Assembly: GCA_963932465.1 (NCBI GenBank)
Contig: OZ010792.1
Span: 21,791,632 to 21,855,631, forward strand
Source: Maratus speciosus
Taxonomy: Eukaryota; Arthropoda; Arachnida; Araneae; Salticidae
DNA length: 64,000 nt
Direction: 5' to 3'
Below the pieces are notes generated by a model. It made no database searches, was not told the DNA's origin, and worked only from the letters and a program-made list of their open reading frames with translations. This document shows, piece after piece, positions 10,218 to 20,657 of this stretch (positions are counted from its first letter, which is position 1; every line of letters begins with the position of its first letter). The position numbers and the translations under genes are program-made.

Positions 10218-10928
10218 AAAAGAACTTTAATAAACTTTGCTAGTTACATTATTAAACTCAAATTGTAAGAATACTAAATCGGTTCTTATGGCAACGTGAA
10301 TTATGTCCCTGAAAATTTAAATTTTAATTCAGGCTGGAAGAAAATCACAATGATTTAATTACAGGGACAGTCAAAAGTTTTCCGTTACATTACAGGCAGT
10401 GGAAAAAAATTATTTCAAGTGCATTTTAAGGATGTTACAGACTTTCGAACAGAATGAAATTGATATGCACTTATGAAGTGCACTGTTATAGTACGAGCGC
10501 ACCACATTTGCCACGTTTGACGCGCAATTTCCAACTTGTATTTAACCGAGACCTTTCTTAAAAAATAAATTTAAATAAAATCTAAATTACAATATTAGTA
10601 AAATTACATCTTAAAACTAATAATTTAAAAGTTAAAAACTTTATTATTTGACTCAAAGGTCTGTAATAGCTTACGACTGGGCCCCTGACTTTGTCTACCC
10701 TCTAAATGTGAGGTATGGGAGGTGGTCGCTACGGCTCTGCCGATTCGCAAAGTTTTGAAATTAATATTTTTGAGCTTATCTGTGCGAATCTGTGACTATC
10801 GAAATATCGATTCAAGTATCGATTCTAGAATTTGGGAATCGATTCTTATTGTGATCGATTCAGTTTTATACGATGTCGATTTGAATCGATTCCTGAATTT
10901 TCCAGAATCGCCCATCACTAATTTAAAC

Positions 10929-11110
10929 CCGCCAAATTACACAAGGCGCAAAATAGCCTGAACAGGGAGGAAAAGGGTAACCAATGGCATCAAAATACTC
11001 AGCGAAATAATATAAGACGAGACGAAAGACCTATTAATTCAAGAATTATCTGCTATTCTTGTAATTTGCCTGGTCATATCGCTGCCAAATGTACAAATGG
11101 TAATCAAATG
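10929..11110 (+). pseudogene. gag: Gag of element B, C-terminal nucleocapsid part
   Basis: The frame interrupted at 5099 resumes here immediately after the second ATTTAAAC copy. It encodes a basic, Asn/Arg/Gln-rich stretch and then a retroviral-type zinc knuckle C-X2-C-X4-H-X4-C (CYSCNLPGHIAAKC, 11051-11092), the usual RNA-binding end of Gag. It runs on without a stop into the protease region. Confidence 0.85.
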
Positions 11111-11199
11111 AGCACACAAGAGTATTATAGTGCCCCGATAACGAAAACAAACGAGAATGGCTCACAAAAAAGAAACATAATAAGCTTATCGAAAGCGGA

Positions 11200-14100
11200 A
11201 AATAACGCCAAATCGACAAAAAAGATTCGTGTAGTTCCAATAAATGAAAAACCCACGAAAATTATCATCGACACAGCAAGCGATGTGAGTTTAATAAATA
11301 AAAAATATTACACCGAAATAGGCGCACCTGAATTATGCCAAGGAAATTTGTATATTTTGACTGGATTTGGCGGAGAAGAATCGAAGCCAATGGGATACTT
11401 TGAGCATGAAATACAAGTAGACGGCGTGAAACTTACAGATAATTTTCACGTAGTATCAGGTCTTGAATGCGACATATTGTTAGGTGTGGAGGCAATATCA
11501 GGTTACGACTTATCAGTCACGGAAGATGGCGTCAAAATAAAAAATCCTGCCAAGAAAGAAAAAGCCAAAGGCGAAACCCCCGTATATTGTAGATATATTA
11601 AAGCGTTCAAGGATACTAATGAAACTTTAAAATGTGTTGCCAATGAAACAAATAAAAATGCGATAATGAGAATAACAGAAAGATCTTGTGAAGAAAAATC
11701 AAATTCAACGAGTATGGAAAAATTGAATGAAAGAAAGGAGGTGTTACAATTAACACGATCGAGCGAGATGAAAGAAAAATGCGAATTACATACTTGCGAA
11801 GAGGAAAATAATGATTGAAGCAATTTCTTGAAAGAAATGGCGAATATAGCAGATGAATACGCAGATGTGGAAGTGAATCACATTGAGAAGTTGGAAAATA
11901 GAGAAAAATCGGTAAAATTAGTAAGAACCTATAAACCGAATAAAACTAAAGATACGGGACTGAAATTGAAAATATTACTAATAGATGAAATACCAGTTTA
12001 TCAACGACCAAGAAGATTTCCACTTATGGAACAAAAGATAATTGAAAAACAAGTTCAAGAATGGTTGAAAGATGGAATAATTAGGCAAAGTTTTTCCGAT
12101 TACGCTGCACCAGTAGTCTTAAGTAGAAAGAAGGATGGATCGTATAGATTGTGTATAGACTACAGAAAACTCAATAGAAAAATAATAAAAGACCGATACC
12201 CTTTGCCATTAATAGAAGAAGTATTGGATAAATTAGAAGGGGCAAGAGTATTTACTACGCTGGATTTGAAGAACGGATTTTTTCATGTAGAGATTGATGA
12301 GTCGAGTTGCAAATACACAGCGTTCATCACGCATGTAGGGGAATATGAATTTTTAAGATGCCCGTTCGGTTTATGCATATCAGGTGCCGGAAAATGGTAT
12401 CTGATTTTGGGGGCCTGTCCGTAAATTAAATTCGGGTCGGGAAGCCTCGGTTCAGTCCGTGGGCCCAGCATCTTTATAGGCGTCTGGTTCCTGCGATGGC
12501 TTGCGGGGTCTACCGGCTCGAGTAACCAAGTTTAGGGACCACTTGGTTTTCTAGCTGGGTGGTGAGAACTATCGCATCGATTGTTCACCAACTTGGGAAT
12601 AGTCGGCGTGACGTGCGCTGGGCAGTGCGTCGACCTGACCGGAGTTTGCGTGGAGTTCCGCTCTGTTGGAGCTTGTCTGGCGGCGACCTTCGGGACGCCT
12701 CGCGGGGTTTGCTTCACGGGTGGTTCCTTGCGTCGACAAATGGGCCTGAAAAGGGCCTGGGACCGGAAGATGAACCCCTCATCTTATGCATATCAGGTAA
12801 CCAATTTCAGAGATTTGTAAATGCAGTATTCAGAGATCTTTTAAACGATGGCACAATTGTAGTGTATATGGATGATTTTGTAATACCGTCTCAAGACGAA
12901 GATGAGGGACTCGAAAAGCTAGAGAAAGTACTTAAGGTAGCGTCAGAACATGATATAGAAATAAATTTAAAGAAGTGTCATTTTTCAAAACATAAAATAG
13001 AATTCCTAGGATACATCATTGAGAATGGAACAATAAGGCCATCAGAAACCAAAACATTAGCGGTTCAGAAGTTTCCGGAACCAAAAAATGTAAAGCAAAT
13101 ACAATCTTTTTTGGGGTTAACAGGATATTTTCGTAAGTTTGTTCCGAAATATGCCAAAATAGCTAAACCATTGAGTGACATATTACGAAAAGATAACCGT
13201 TTCGAATTCAGACCTGAACAAAGGAGCGTATTTAATGCACTAAAGCAAATCCTTTCAAAAAAACCGGCATTGCAGCTTTTTAAAGAAGGAGCACGAATCG
13301 AGTTGCATACAGATGCAAGCAGTCATGGGTTCGGCGCAGTGTTGTTACAGAAGGCAGATGACGGACAATTCCATCCAATTCAATATATGAGTAAGAAGAC
13401 GTCTACGCAACAGGAAAAGTATTGTAGTTATGAGCTCGAGATGTTAGCAGTAATAGAGGCATTGAAGAAATTCCGAAGTTATCTAATGGGTCATAAATTC
13501 AAAATAGTAACGGATTGCTCAGCATTTCAAAAGACACTCGATAAAAAAGATTTAGCACCGAAAGTAGCAAGGTGGGCGCTGTTCATTGAAGATTTTGACT
13601 ATGAAATTGAACATAGGCCAGCAACTAGAATGAAGCACGTAGATGCATTAAGTAGAAACGTTGGGGAAGCGCGTTCAGTAATGATGATCACCAGGTCACA
13701 AGAGAATATCACATCGAAAATAATAGCTGTGCAAGATAAAGATGGCTTTGTACAAGATATAAAGAAGTTAGTGGAAAACAATAAAGGAGGAGAATATGTT
13801 ATACGAAATGGGGTGTTATACAAATTCGATGTCGGAAGAGAATTACTAGTAGTTCCAGAAGGGATGCAAACAGAAATTATAACAGAAGTACATAACCGAG
13901 GTCATTTTGCTGCGAAAAAAACCGGAAGAGATAATCAAGCAAGAGTTTTATATTCCGAGATTAACCCAACAAATAGAAGCGGTAATTTCCAACTGTGTCA
14001 AATGTATATTATATGATAGAAAACGGGGGAAAGCCGAAGGATTTTTAAACCCAATTCCAAAGGAGGATAAGCCTCTAAATACGTACCATATTGATCATAT

Positions 14101-14904
14101 TGGTCCACTAGTCGCCACTAGTAAACAATATAAACACATCCTTAGGGTAGTAGATGCTTTTACCAAATTTGTATGGTTCTACCCAGTAAAAACCACAACA
14201 GCCAAAGAGGTTATTGAAAAATTATCCTTGCAGCAAGCAGTATTCGGGAATCCCAGTAGAATAATATCGGACAAGGGACCAGCATTCAAATCGGAAGAAC
14301 TAACAGAATACTGCAAGAAACAAGGAATAGAATATGTCAAAATAACAACCGGAATGCCGAGGGGTTCGGTCAAGTGGAAAGAATTCACAGAAACTTAATA
14401 CCAGTTTTGGCTAAATTAAGTGAGGGAGATGAAACGAAATGGTATAAGTACGTACCTAAACTACTGAGAATAATAAATAGCACAGTTACCAGAAGTACCA
14501 AGCATAGTCCTTTTGAACTAATGATAGGAGTGAAGATGAAAGATGAAGACATGCAACATATTAGAGAGTTATTAGAGGAAGAATACTAAACACACGTTAT
14601 AGAAATGAGAGAAAGTTTAAGAGAAGAAGCGAAAAGAAATATTTTAAAGATACAAGAAGAAAACATGAAGCAGTTCAACAAGAAGAGAAAGCAGCCACAA
14701 ACATACCAAATTGGAGATCTGGTTGCTATTAAGAGAACATAGTATGGGACAAGTATGAAACTGCGGGAAAAATTTTTAGGTCCCTACAGAGTTACCAAAA
14801 TAAAACCAAACCACCGATACGACGTGAGAAAAAGAGGAGAACATGATGGGCCAGGACAGACATCTACATCCGCTGAATATATGAAGCCATGGCCGATGAA
14901 TTAA
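11200..14904 (+). pseudogene. pol: Pol of element B: protease, RT, RNase H, integrase (broken)
   Basis: Protease-like domain: IIIDTASDVSLINK at 11260-11300, with DTA in place of the usual DTG/DSG, and a distal ILLG near 11475. Reverse transcriptase: SRKKDGSYRLCIDYRKLN at 12120-12175, FTTLDLKNGFFHV near 12250, catalytic YMDD at 12865-12876. RNase H: LHTDASSHGFGAVL near 13305, ELEMLAV near 13435 and a DALSR end near 13645. Integrase: an H...H...C..C zinc region (about 13890-14015), YHIDHIGP near 14090, SDKGPAF near 14270 and VERIHRN near 14370. A basic C-terminal tail ends at 14904. Lesions: an in-frame TGA at 11816, the 398-bp insertion in RT, frameshifts near 13910 and 14365, a TAA at 14587 and a TAG at 14741. 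Confidence 0.9.
12386..12783. mobile_element. GC-rich 398-bp insertion of unknown class, with 15-bp target duplication
   Basis: TTATGCATATCAGGT occurs at 12371-12385 and again at 12784-12798, exactly flanking this segment. Removing the insert and one copy restores an uninterrupted RT frame. The insert is strikingly GC-rich compared with everything around it. It has no poly(A) tail, no terminal inverted repeats and no recognisable protein. A 15-bp duplication is typical of target-primed retrotransposition (LINE or SINE). A GGTTCAGTCC near 12450 vaguely resembles an RNA polymerase III B box, but no matching A box was found upstream, so a SINE identity is not supported. Confidence 0.75.
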
Positions 14905-15058
14905 ATATTGTAAGATTTTATGTTGTGTTATTTATCATTTTATGTAGTGTCCGTTGTACAATAATATGTGTGTAAATTGAAACCATTTCAAATGTGAAAT
15001 TCAAAGTCAAAGTATCTAACCATGTGGATGAGATGATTTGAAAACACGTTTCGTTGGG
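14905..15058 (+). other. 3' non-coding region of element B / possible LTR
   Basis: AT-rich sequence after the pol stop. The sequence on both sides of the Mutator-like insertion (…CGTTTCGTTGGG and TATCAGGATGACC…) was contiguous before that insertion. The right half contains TTTATTTAATAAATACG (17549-17570), so the two halves may be the 3' LTR of element B. No second LTR is available for comparison. Confidence 0.35.
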
Positions 15059-15067
15059 TCACCGGAC
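15059..15067. repeat. 9-bp target duplication, left copy (Mutator-like element)
   Basis: TCACCGGAC here is repeated exactly at 17482-17490. Confidence 0.9.
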
Positions 15068-15872
15068 GCAAATTCACAAACACTCAATGTCCCAGCTCTC
15101 TTAACGCCAACCTCTGTTGCCAAGTGCGTTGGCGAGAAAATGAACTTTGACGCGCATGCATGCATGCTGGAGTCTATTTTTAGTATCGTAGTTCGAAATT
15201 TGCATGTGCGAATATTTATATCCGCTTTATATGAATATTTTAGATACGCTTACAAAGTTCAAAGAGTTTTTTTTTTAACCATTTGGAAAAATGGTTATTG
15301 TTCTCGTCAGGATGGGAAATCAAAAGCATATTTGAAGGTTTTTATTGGTTTAATCTGCATTTTATTCGTCTTCTGATTGGTCTATACCGTAATATGTATT
15401 TCCCTTTACTTTCAACAGAGATCTGTTGCTTAATGACAAAAAAGTAATAAAAACTACAAAAAAAAAATTAATAACTCAGAAACAAATTGAGATACAGCTT
15501 TCAAACAAATTGCATTTAAAAGTACATTTTTTTCTCTATACGACGGTGTAAAAAGTAATATTATGGGATGTTTAGAAGTTTAAGAATGAAATTTCATTTA
15601 AAATGGGTTGTCAGTTCTTGGAAATCTGACGATGGAAAAGCCTTTTCCCGAACAGCCAATGAAATGCTTGGATAATACATAAGTTTCAGGTGGATAATAC
15701 GTACGAGTCGCAGGCGATTTCCGTCGTTTGCAATTTTTACGTGTAATAACACTATTAATGTTTAATTCATGGCGTGCGTAATGTATGATCAACTCCGTGC
15801 TATTTTTTATGTCTTAAATTTTAGACTTTGAAAAAATCATTTTCCAAATGGTCTTTGTAATTTGTTAAATTG

Positions 15873-15905
<33 letters not shown>

Positions 15906-17481
15906 TAGCTTTCGCAGATTAATTTAGTCTACACAAGTTGTATTATTGATTATACTAAGTCGAATATTGATGCTGTTAGAATAAGATTATCGCTACAAAG
16001 TAAGGATGCACATTCTAAATTAATACAGTACTGCAATAATCCCACAAATTCAATAATAAAGTAATGATCATGTTTAGGTTTTTACTTTTTGATATTCATC
16101 CTAATTAAATAAAATTTTTGATTTGTTTTAAATAAATTTGATAGTCGTACAGAGAAGAAAATTAATTGAGCGTTCCGTTAATGGATAAATATGGAAAAAA
16201 AATTAATAAAAAGGAGAAATGGATAAAATATCCTAAAATCTTTGAAATAAATGCAGTTTTGTAAATGGCCATTAGTATATAAAGTTCAAAGTTTTCTATT
16301 ACTTTGAAAAAAAATGCAAATTTTCCGTTTGGTTTTCAAGCATGCATGGAAAAGTTATGAAAAGTTAAAAGTGTGTGTGTGGGGGGGGGGGGGCGCATTT
16401 TGTGAAAAGCAAAAGTTATTTATGTGAATTATTTATATTTTTGGGGAAAATAAATTTTACAACGAAAGATGAAATCCAGTTACTCAAATTTGAACAAAGT
16501 ATTAATTAAAAATAAAGGCTTTAAGTCACCTTGTAAAATTTTGTTTTCTAGTGAACTTGTTTTGTTTACAAAATGCACATTTTAAAATCTGGCAAAATAA
16601 AAAAAATAATTAATAAAGGTATGTTTTTATGAAATGATCTTTGTGAAGCTATTTTATTAAACAGAATTTTGTGAAGGGGCCATTTTTATTAAAAATAATT
16701 TGGTGAAGCGGCCTGTTTTATTAAATTGATTTTTTTTCGAAAGTGCCCAAAATAGGCCCCAAATTTTGCCTGGATCGCCCCCTGCTAGCTATTTTTTACT
16801 TATTATCAATCAGCAACAAAGCACTTATTTGAGCATAGACGCAACAAGTAAGTAAGATAATTGTGGCAAATTTTCATTTATTTATGGTGATCATTAAAAA
16901 AGAGCTTATTATATATTATTTATATTACTTATATTATAAGCGGAATATATATACACATATATACTTATATAAATATAACTTATATTTATATTACTTATTT
17001 ATATTATAGAACGGATCTATAAGAATAACCATTTCACTCACAATATACATATACATGCATATACATATCATAATTATTCAGAGGATGAAATAAGGACTAG
17101 TTATTGTAATGTATTTAGTACTTATGTTTGCACTAGATGGCAGCGCATACTACGTACCTCTACAGAAATAAATACTTTAGCTTGGGAGGGAAAAAATACA
17201 AAGTTATAGAGCAGATCAATAATATTAAATATTTGACTTGTTCAATTACAATTATTCAGAAGGTAAAGTAATGATTTAGTATTTCGCACTCGTATTCTTG
17301 CAAGTATTCCACAAACAAGAAATACGCAGTTGAATGGATAAATTAAAGTAGCTTCAGATTTTTGCAAACGTATTTGTATGAGAACACACGCATGCGCGTC
17401 GAAGTTCATTTTCTCGCCAAAGTGCTTGGCAACAGAGGTTGGCGTTAAGAGCGCTGGGACATTGAGTGTTTGTGAATTTGC
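15068..17481. mobile_element. Non-autonomous Mutator-like (MULE-type) element, 2.4 kb
   Basis: The left end GCAAATTCACAAACACTCAATGTCCCAGC continues as an inverted repeat of roughly 100-110 bp (to the GACGCGCATGC region near 15165), matched in reverse complement at 17381-17481 with only scattered mismatches. The flanks are a perfect 9-bp duplication TCACCGGAC. Long terminal inverted repeats plus a 9-bp duplication are the classic Mutator/MULE signature. The interior is AT-rich with a T-run (15878-15904) and a TATAT-rich block (16910-17000). No transposase frame is visible, so the copy depends on a transposase elsewhere. Confidence 0.85.
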
Positions 17482-17490
17482 TCACCGGAC

Positions 17491-17643
17491 TATCAGGATG
17501 ACCGAATGTGGTGATTGTAAATATTCTCAACAATGCAACTTGACTAACTAAAGGGTTTATTTAATAAATACGCAATCTTATATGAAATAAAAAGTACAAC
17601 ACGAGGAGCGTGGAAAAAAGCTAAAAAGCAACATCACCATTTA
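17491..17643 (+). other. Right half of the sequence split by the Mutator-like element
   Basis: Contains TTTATTTAATAAATACG and a GGAGCGTGG motif. Possible continuation of the 3' LTR of element B. No gene seen. Confidence 0.3.
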
Positions 17644-17979
17644 CAAAAACATGGAAACGAAAAATAAGTGGGGTATTTTCAGAAGAAAAAAAATGACAAA
17701 AGTTACAAAAAGGTAGTACAATAATCAAGCTTTTCCCCTAGAAGGAGAAAGGGAAAAGGGATGTTCCATTTCCTCATAGGAGAAAAACATAGGAAAGGGG
17801 AAGAGAAAAGGTATGTTCTAGTTCCTCATAGGGGAAAAACATAGGAAAGGGAAAGCGAAACGGGATAAATCCTTTTCTTATAGGGAAAAAGCCTGATGAC
17901 ACTGCCTTTTTGTAAAGTTTGTTATTTTTTCATTGAAAATAGCATGAGACCCCACCTATTTTTCGTTTCCATGTTTTTG
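17644..17979. mobile_element. TA-flanked MITE, 336 bp, with internal duplication
   Basis: Starts CAAAAACATGGAAACGAAAAATA and ends with its reverse complement TATTTTTCGTTTCCATGTTTTTG. Inverted arms extend ~75 bp and the element is flanked by TA on both sides (17642-17643, 17980-17981), as for Tc1/mariner relatives. The middle (about 17740-17870) is a ~65-bp direct duplication containing CCTCATAGG(G/A)GAAAAACATAGGAAAGGG. No coding capacity. Confidence 0.85.
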
Positions 17980-17981
17980 TA

Positions 17982-18977
17982 CATATGTTCAACTACTACC
18001 CGATATATTTTGTTTTATTCAACTGTGATGCTGTTTTGAGATAGGAGTAATTCAAAAGTTGCAGATTTTGAAACTTTTGAATATTTAAGAGATTATATCT
18101 GCTAACAGCATCGATATCCCGGTAAAGTTCTATATTACTTAGCTTGTCCTAATAGTAAACTTTCATATTCTACAAGAAAATTTTTGGGGTAGTATTGCTT
18201 AAATAAGATAACAAGCGCAGAAAACGGACAAAAACGTCATTTTGATTGCATTTTGTGGCAACATAACGATGAAAATTAACAATGCCCCATAGAACCAAGT
18301 AAATTTTACTAAGCATGTAGTTTTATACTAACAGTTTATGGCAAAAGAATTTTGGGATGTTGTTGCTTTCCAGAGATATAGCAATCCAAACATACTGGCA
18401 TTTCAATTTTCATGAAAAAAGGAATTCATGATCTTTTACTTTGACATTTTCTACAGGAAAAAGGAAATTTTTTCAGTGCTTCAAAATTGCACAATATTCA
18501 TTAAATATGATCTACTTCAACATAAAAAAAAAAATCAAGCCAATTAAAAATTACAACTATCAAAGTGTCACTTTTTTGTCTGATTTCAAAATAATGGCGC
18601 TTAAAATCAGCCCGCCATTTTGCCCTTGGTGCCGGAAATGTGAACTTTTTTTTTTCGTTATGAATACATTATCGGTGGTCTAAATAATGTGCATACGAAA
18701 TGGTGTGTCGTTTGCACAAGTGCATTCACATAATTAATCTCTAAACACCTATATTTTAATTACCGCCAGCCTGTATGTATTTTTCATACAATTATTTTCA
18801 GCAGAATTAACAGTGAGTGATTAGTTAATAAAATCAAAATCGAAAATTTTAAGTCACATTGCTACGTGTGTTTTTACGATTTTTTTGTTGCTACGAGTAA
18901 ATCAAATTTCTGCCATTCTTTTCAAAGTCCATTGTCGCCTTTAAATTACAGATTTAGTGAGGTAACAACCTGGTAGC
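17982..18977. other. No gene seen
   Basis: AT-rich sequence with short open frames only and no recognisable protein, RNA or repeat ends. Confidence 0.5.
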
Positions 18978-18979
18978 TA

Positions 18980-19514
18980 CCGGGTGTCCTAAAAAGGACT
19001 GACTGATTTTAAAATTCAATAACTTTCAAAAAGTGGCAGCTATTTAAAAAATTCTTGCAGGAGAGTTATGTAAGATGTCAGGAGTTTTTTTTCTGCGATT
19101 CTCGATTTTAATTTAAAAACGCAGCGATAAATGGCGCTGAAAGCAAGACGCTAAATCGAGGCCCATTTTTTGACCTCTCTCTTTTCTTAGTATTGATGTG
19201 AAAGAAGGAGGTTAAATATATGGAGTGCTTTTCAGTTGTAATGCAGTTTTTTTCTTAGGAGCCCACTCCATATATTTCACCTCCTTCTTTCGTATCAATA
19301 TTGAGTGAAGAAAGATGCCAAAAATCAGGCCCCGATTTAGCACACATTGCTTGCAGCGCCATCTATCGCTGCTGTTTTAAACTAAAACTAAAAATCGCAG
19401 TGAAAAAAACTCCGGACATCTTACATAACCCTCCTGCAAGAATTTTTTTAATAGCTGTCACCATTTGCAAGTTATTGAATTTTAAAATCAGTCAGTCCGT
19501 TTTAAGACATCCGA
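18980..19514. mobile_element. Foldback-type MITE with ~250-bp arms
   Basis: The left arm (18980-19229) and right arm (19266-19514) are inverted copies separated by about 36 bp. Matching landmarks include GACTGACTGATTTTAAAATTCAATAACTT, TCTTGCAGGAG(A/G)GTTATGTAAGATGTC and TATTGA(T)...AAGAAGGAGGTTAAATATATGGAGTG. TA dinucleotides lie directly outside (18978-18979 and 19515-19516). The transcript of either strand would fold into a long hairpin. The arms differ at several positions, so this is not a very recent copy. Confidence 0.85.
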
Positions 19515-19516
19515 TA

Positions 19517-20087
19517 TCTGTGAAGTGTCTCATTTGAAAATTTAAAATCTTTAACACACAAAAAGAAACCCCACAGCAATATAGAATTAAATATCAATTA
19601 GATAACTTAAACTTTCAGGGTTTATTACTTTAAGATCTTTAAAAATTGAATGTTCGTTTATAACAGTTGTTTCGTTAAAATAATTATGGTAACATACTAT
19701 TTGGCACAATTTTCTTTGAATAACGTTCGTACTTAAATAGTGAAGCAAACAGTCCTATTCTAAACTAATCAGTTGGTTCGCTCAAGTAGATAATTAGAAA
19801 AATATTCTGATAGCGAACATTCTAATGCACTAACTGTAAAGCACGCAAGACGTTTACAAACTCGATTTCATAAAATGTCTGCAAAAAAGCACTAAATAGG
19901 CAGAAACCGTTTCTTGTTAGCTTTACGTTAAACTGTCTCTTAAAATATATTTCAGGCTGAGCTATTATATCCCCAACAGCAATCAGAGATGATAATACTA
20001 AAATTATCGATTTGAATTTAACATTAAAAGGTAAAAGAAAATCTTATAATTTAAACTGAAGTCATTAAAATCTGGAAAACTGGACTA
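19517..20087. other. No gene seen
   Basis: AT-rich spacer between two MITEs; no supported feature. Confidence 0.5.
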
Positions 20088-20091
20088 TTAA

Positions 20092-20653
20092 CCCTTCTTT
20101 GCATGATGATGGAAATTTCCATCATAACATTGAATGCTCAAAAATTATATAAAAGAACGAGTTCACTTTAAGTTGATCGTGTCTGGATACCTTTTTAATG
20201 TCCATTGCATAAAAAAAAAAAAAAAAACATAGCTGTCAAAAAAAGGCTTCTCCAGCTCCTGCACCTCCAAAAGATATAAGAACAGATGGTGCTGAACATT
20301 GGCCAACAGTGGGTGGGTCACTCCGGTGCAAGTATCCTAAATGAAAAGGGTATTCTACAATTTCTTGTAGTAAATGTGGAGTAAATTTGTGTCTAAATAA
20401 AAATAATAATTGTTTTGTTAATTATCATAAAGAATAAAAAATATCCAATGATATTCTCTTTTATTTCTATTTAGTACTAAGTTAATGATCTAACTTTGCA
20501 TGATGATGGAAATTTCCATCATATTGTTTTTTGCTAAATATATACTATAAATATATACTAAGATTTTTTTAACCATTTTTCCTTTAATTTTGAACATGAA
20601 TTATATCACCTTGATTTATTTCACCAATAAAGAAAAAATCATGCAAAGAAGGG
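20092..20653 (+). mobile_element. Internally deleted piggyBac element, 562 bp
   Basis: The left end CCCTTCTTTGCATGATGATGG and right end CATCATG-like ATCATGCAAAGAAGGG are inverted. TTAA flanks both sides (20088-20091 and 20654-20657), the defining piggyBac target site. A subterminal palindrome ATGATGGAAATTTCCATCAT occurs at 20105 and again at 20501. The interior preserves the 3' end of a transposase frame (20243-20437). Most of the transposase, including the catalytic DDD part, is deleted. Confidence 0.9.
20243..20437 (+). pseudogene. piggyBac transposase C-terminal Cys/His-rich remnant
   Basis: Sixty-four residues ending in a TAA stop. After a Pro/Ala linker (SPAPAPPKDIRTDG) comes a Cys/His-rich tail with LRCKYPK, then SCSKCGVNLC, then NNCFVNYHKE. 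This follows the C-X2-C/…C-X2-C-X4-C…CF-X2-YH pattern of the piggyBac C-terminal cysteine-rich domain that binds the element ends. A TGA interrupts the frame at residue 34. No start codon or catalytic region remains. Confidence 0.85.
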
Positions 20654-20657
20654 TTAA

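Larger units (their letters stand above)
5100..10920. mobile_element. Large non-autonomous hAT-type element 1
   Basis: The left end reads TAGTGATGGGCGATT and the right end is its exact reverse complement AATCGCCCATCACTA. Both are flanked by the 8-bp duplication ATTTAAAC, the hallmark length for hAT transposons. Subterminal regions at both ends are crowded with ATCGATT/AATCGAT motifs (5115-5190 and 10790-10905), which look like transposase binding sites. No reading frame in the 5.8 kb resembles a hAT transposase. The interior is a patchwork: a tandem-unit repeat family (5240-7130), G/C-rich repeats, a 46-bp tandem repeat, a 410-bp tandem duplication and long homopolymers. Because gag resumes in frame at 10929, the element inserted into a gag that was at least locally intact. 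Confidence 0.88.
4029..14904 (+). mobile_element. Ty3/gypsy LTR retrotransposon B, interrupted
   Basis: Coding part of a second gypsy-type element in the opposite orientation to A. It starts with a gag ATG at 4029 and ends with the last pol stop at 14902-14904. Two insertions with readable target duplications split it: a hAT-type element (5100-10920) and a GC-rich segment (12386-12783). The reading frame resumes cleanly after each if the insertion and one target copy are ignored. No 5' LTR is visible to the left because element A abuts it. The 3' LTR should lie between 14905 and about 17640 but its limits were not resolved; a Mutator-like element sits inside that stretch. A gag relative of the same broad type is the 730-codon gag of element C. 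Confidence 0.85.

Noticed and set aside
12443..12460. B-box-like GGTTCAGTCC in the GC-rich insertion, suggesting a tRNA-derived SINE
   Set aside because: No matching A box at the right distance upstream, no cloverleaf and no A-rich tail.
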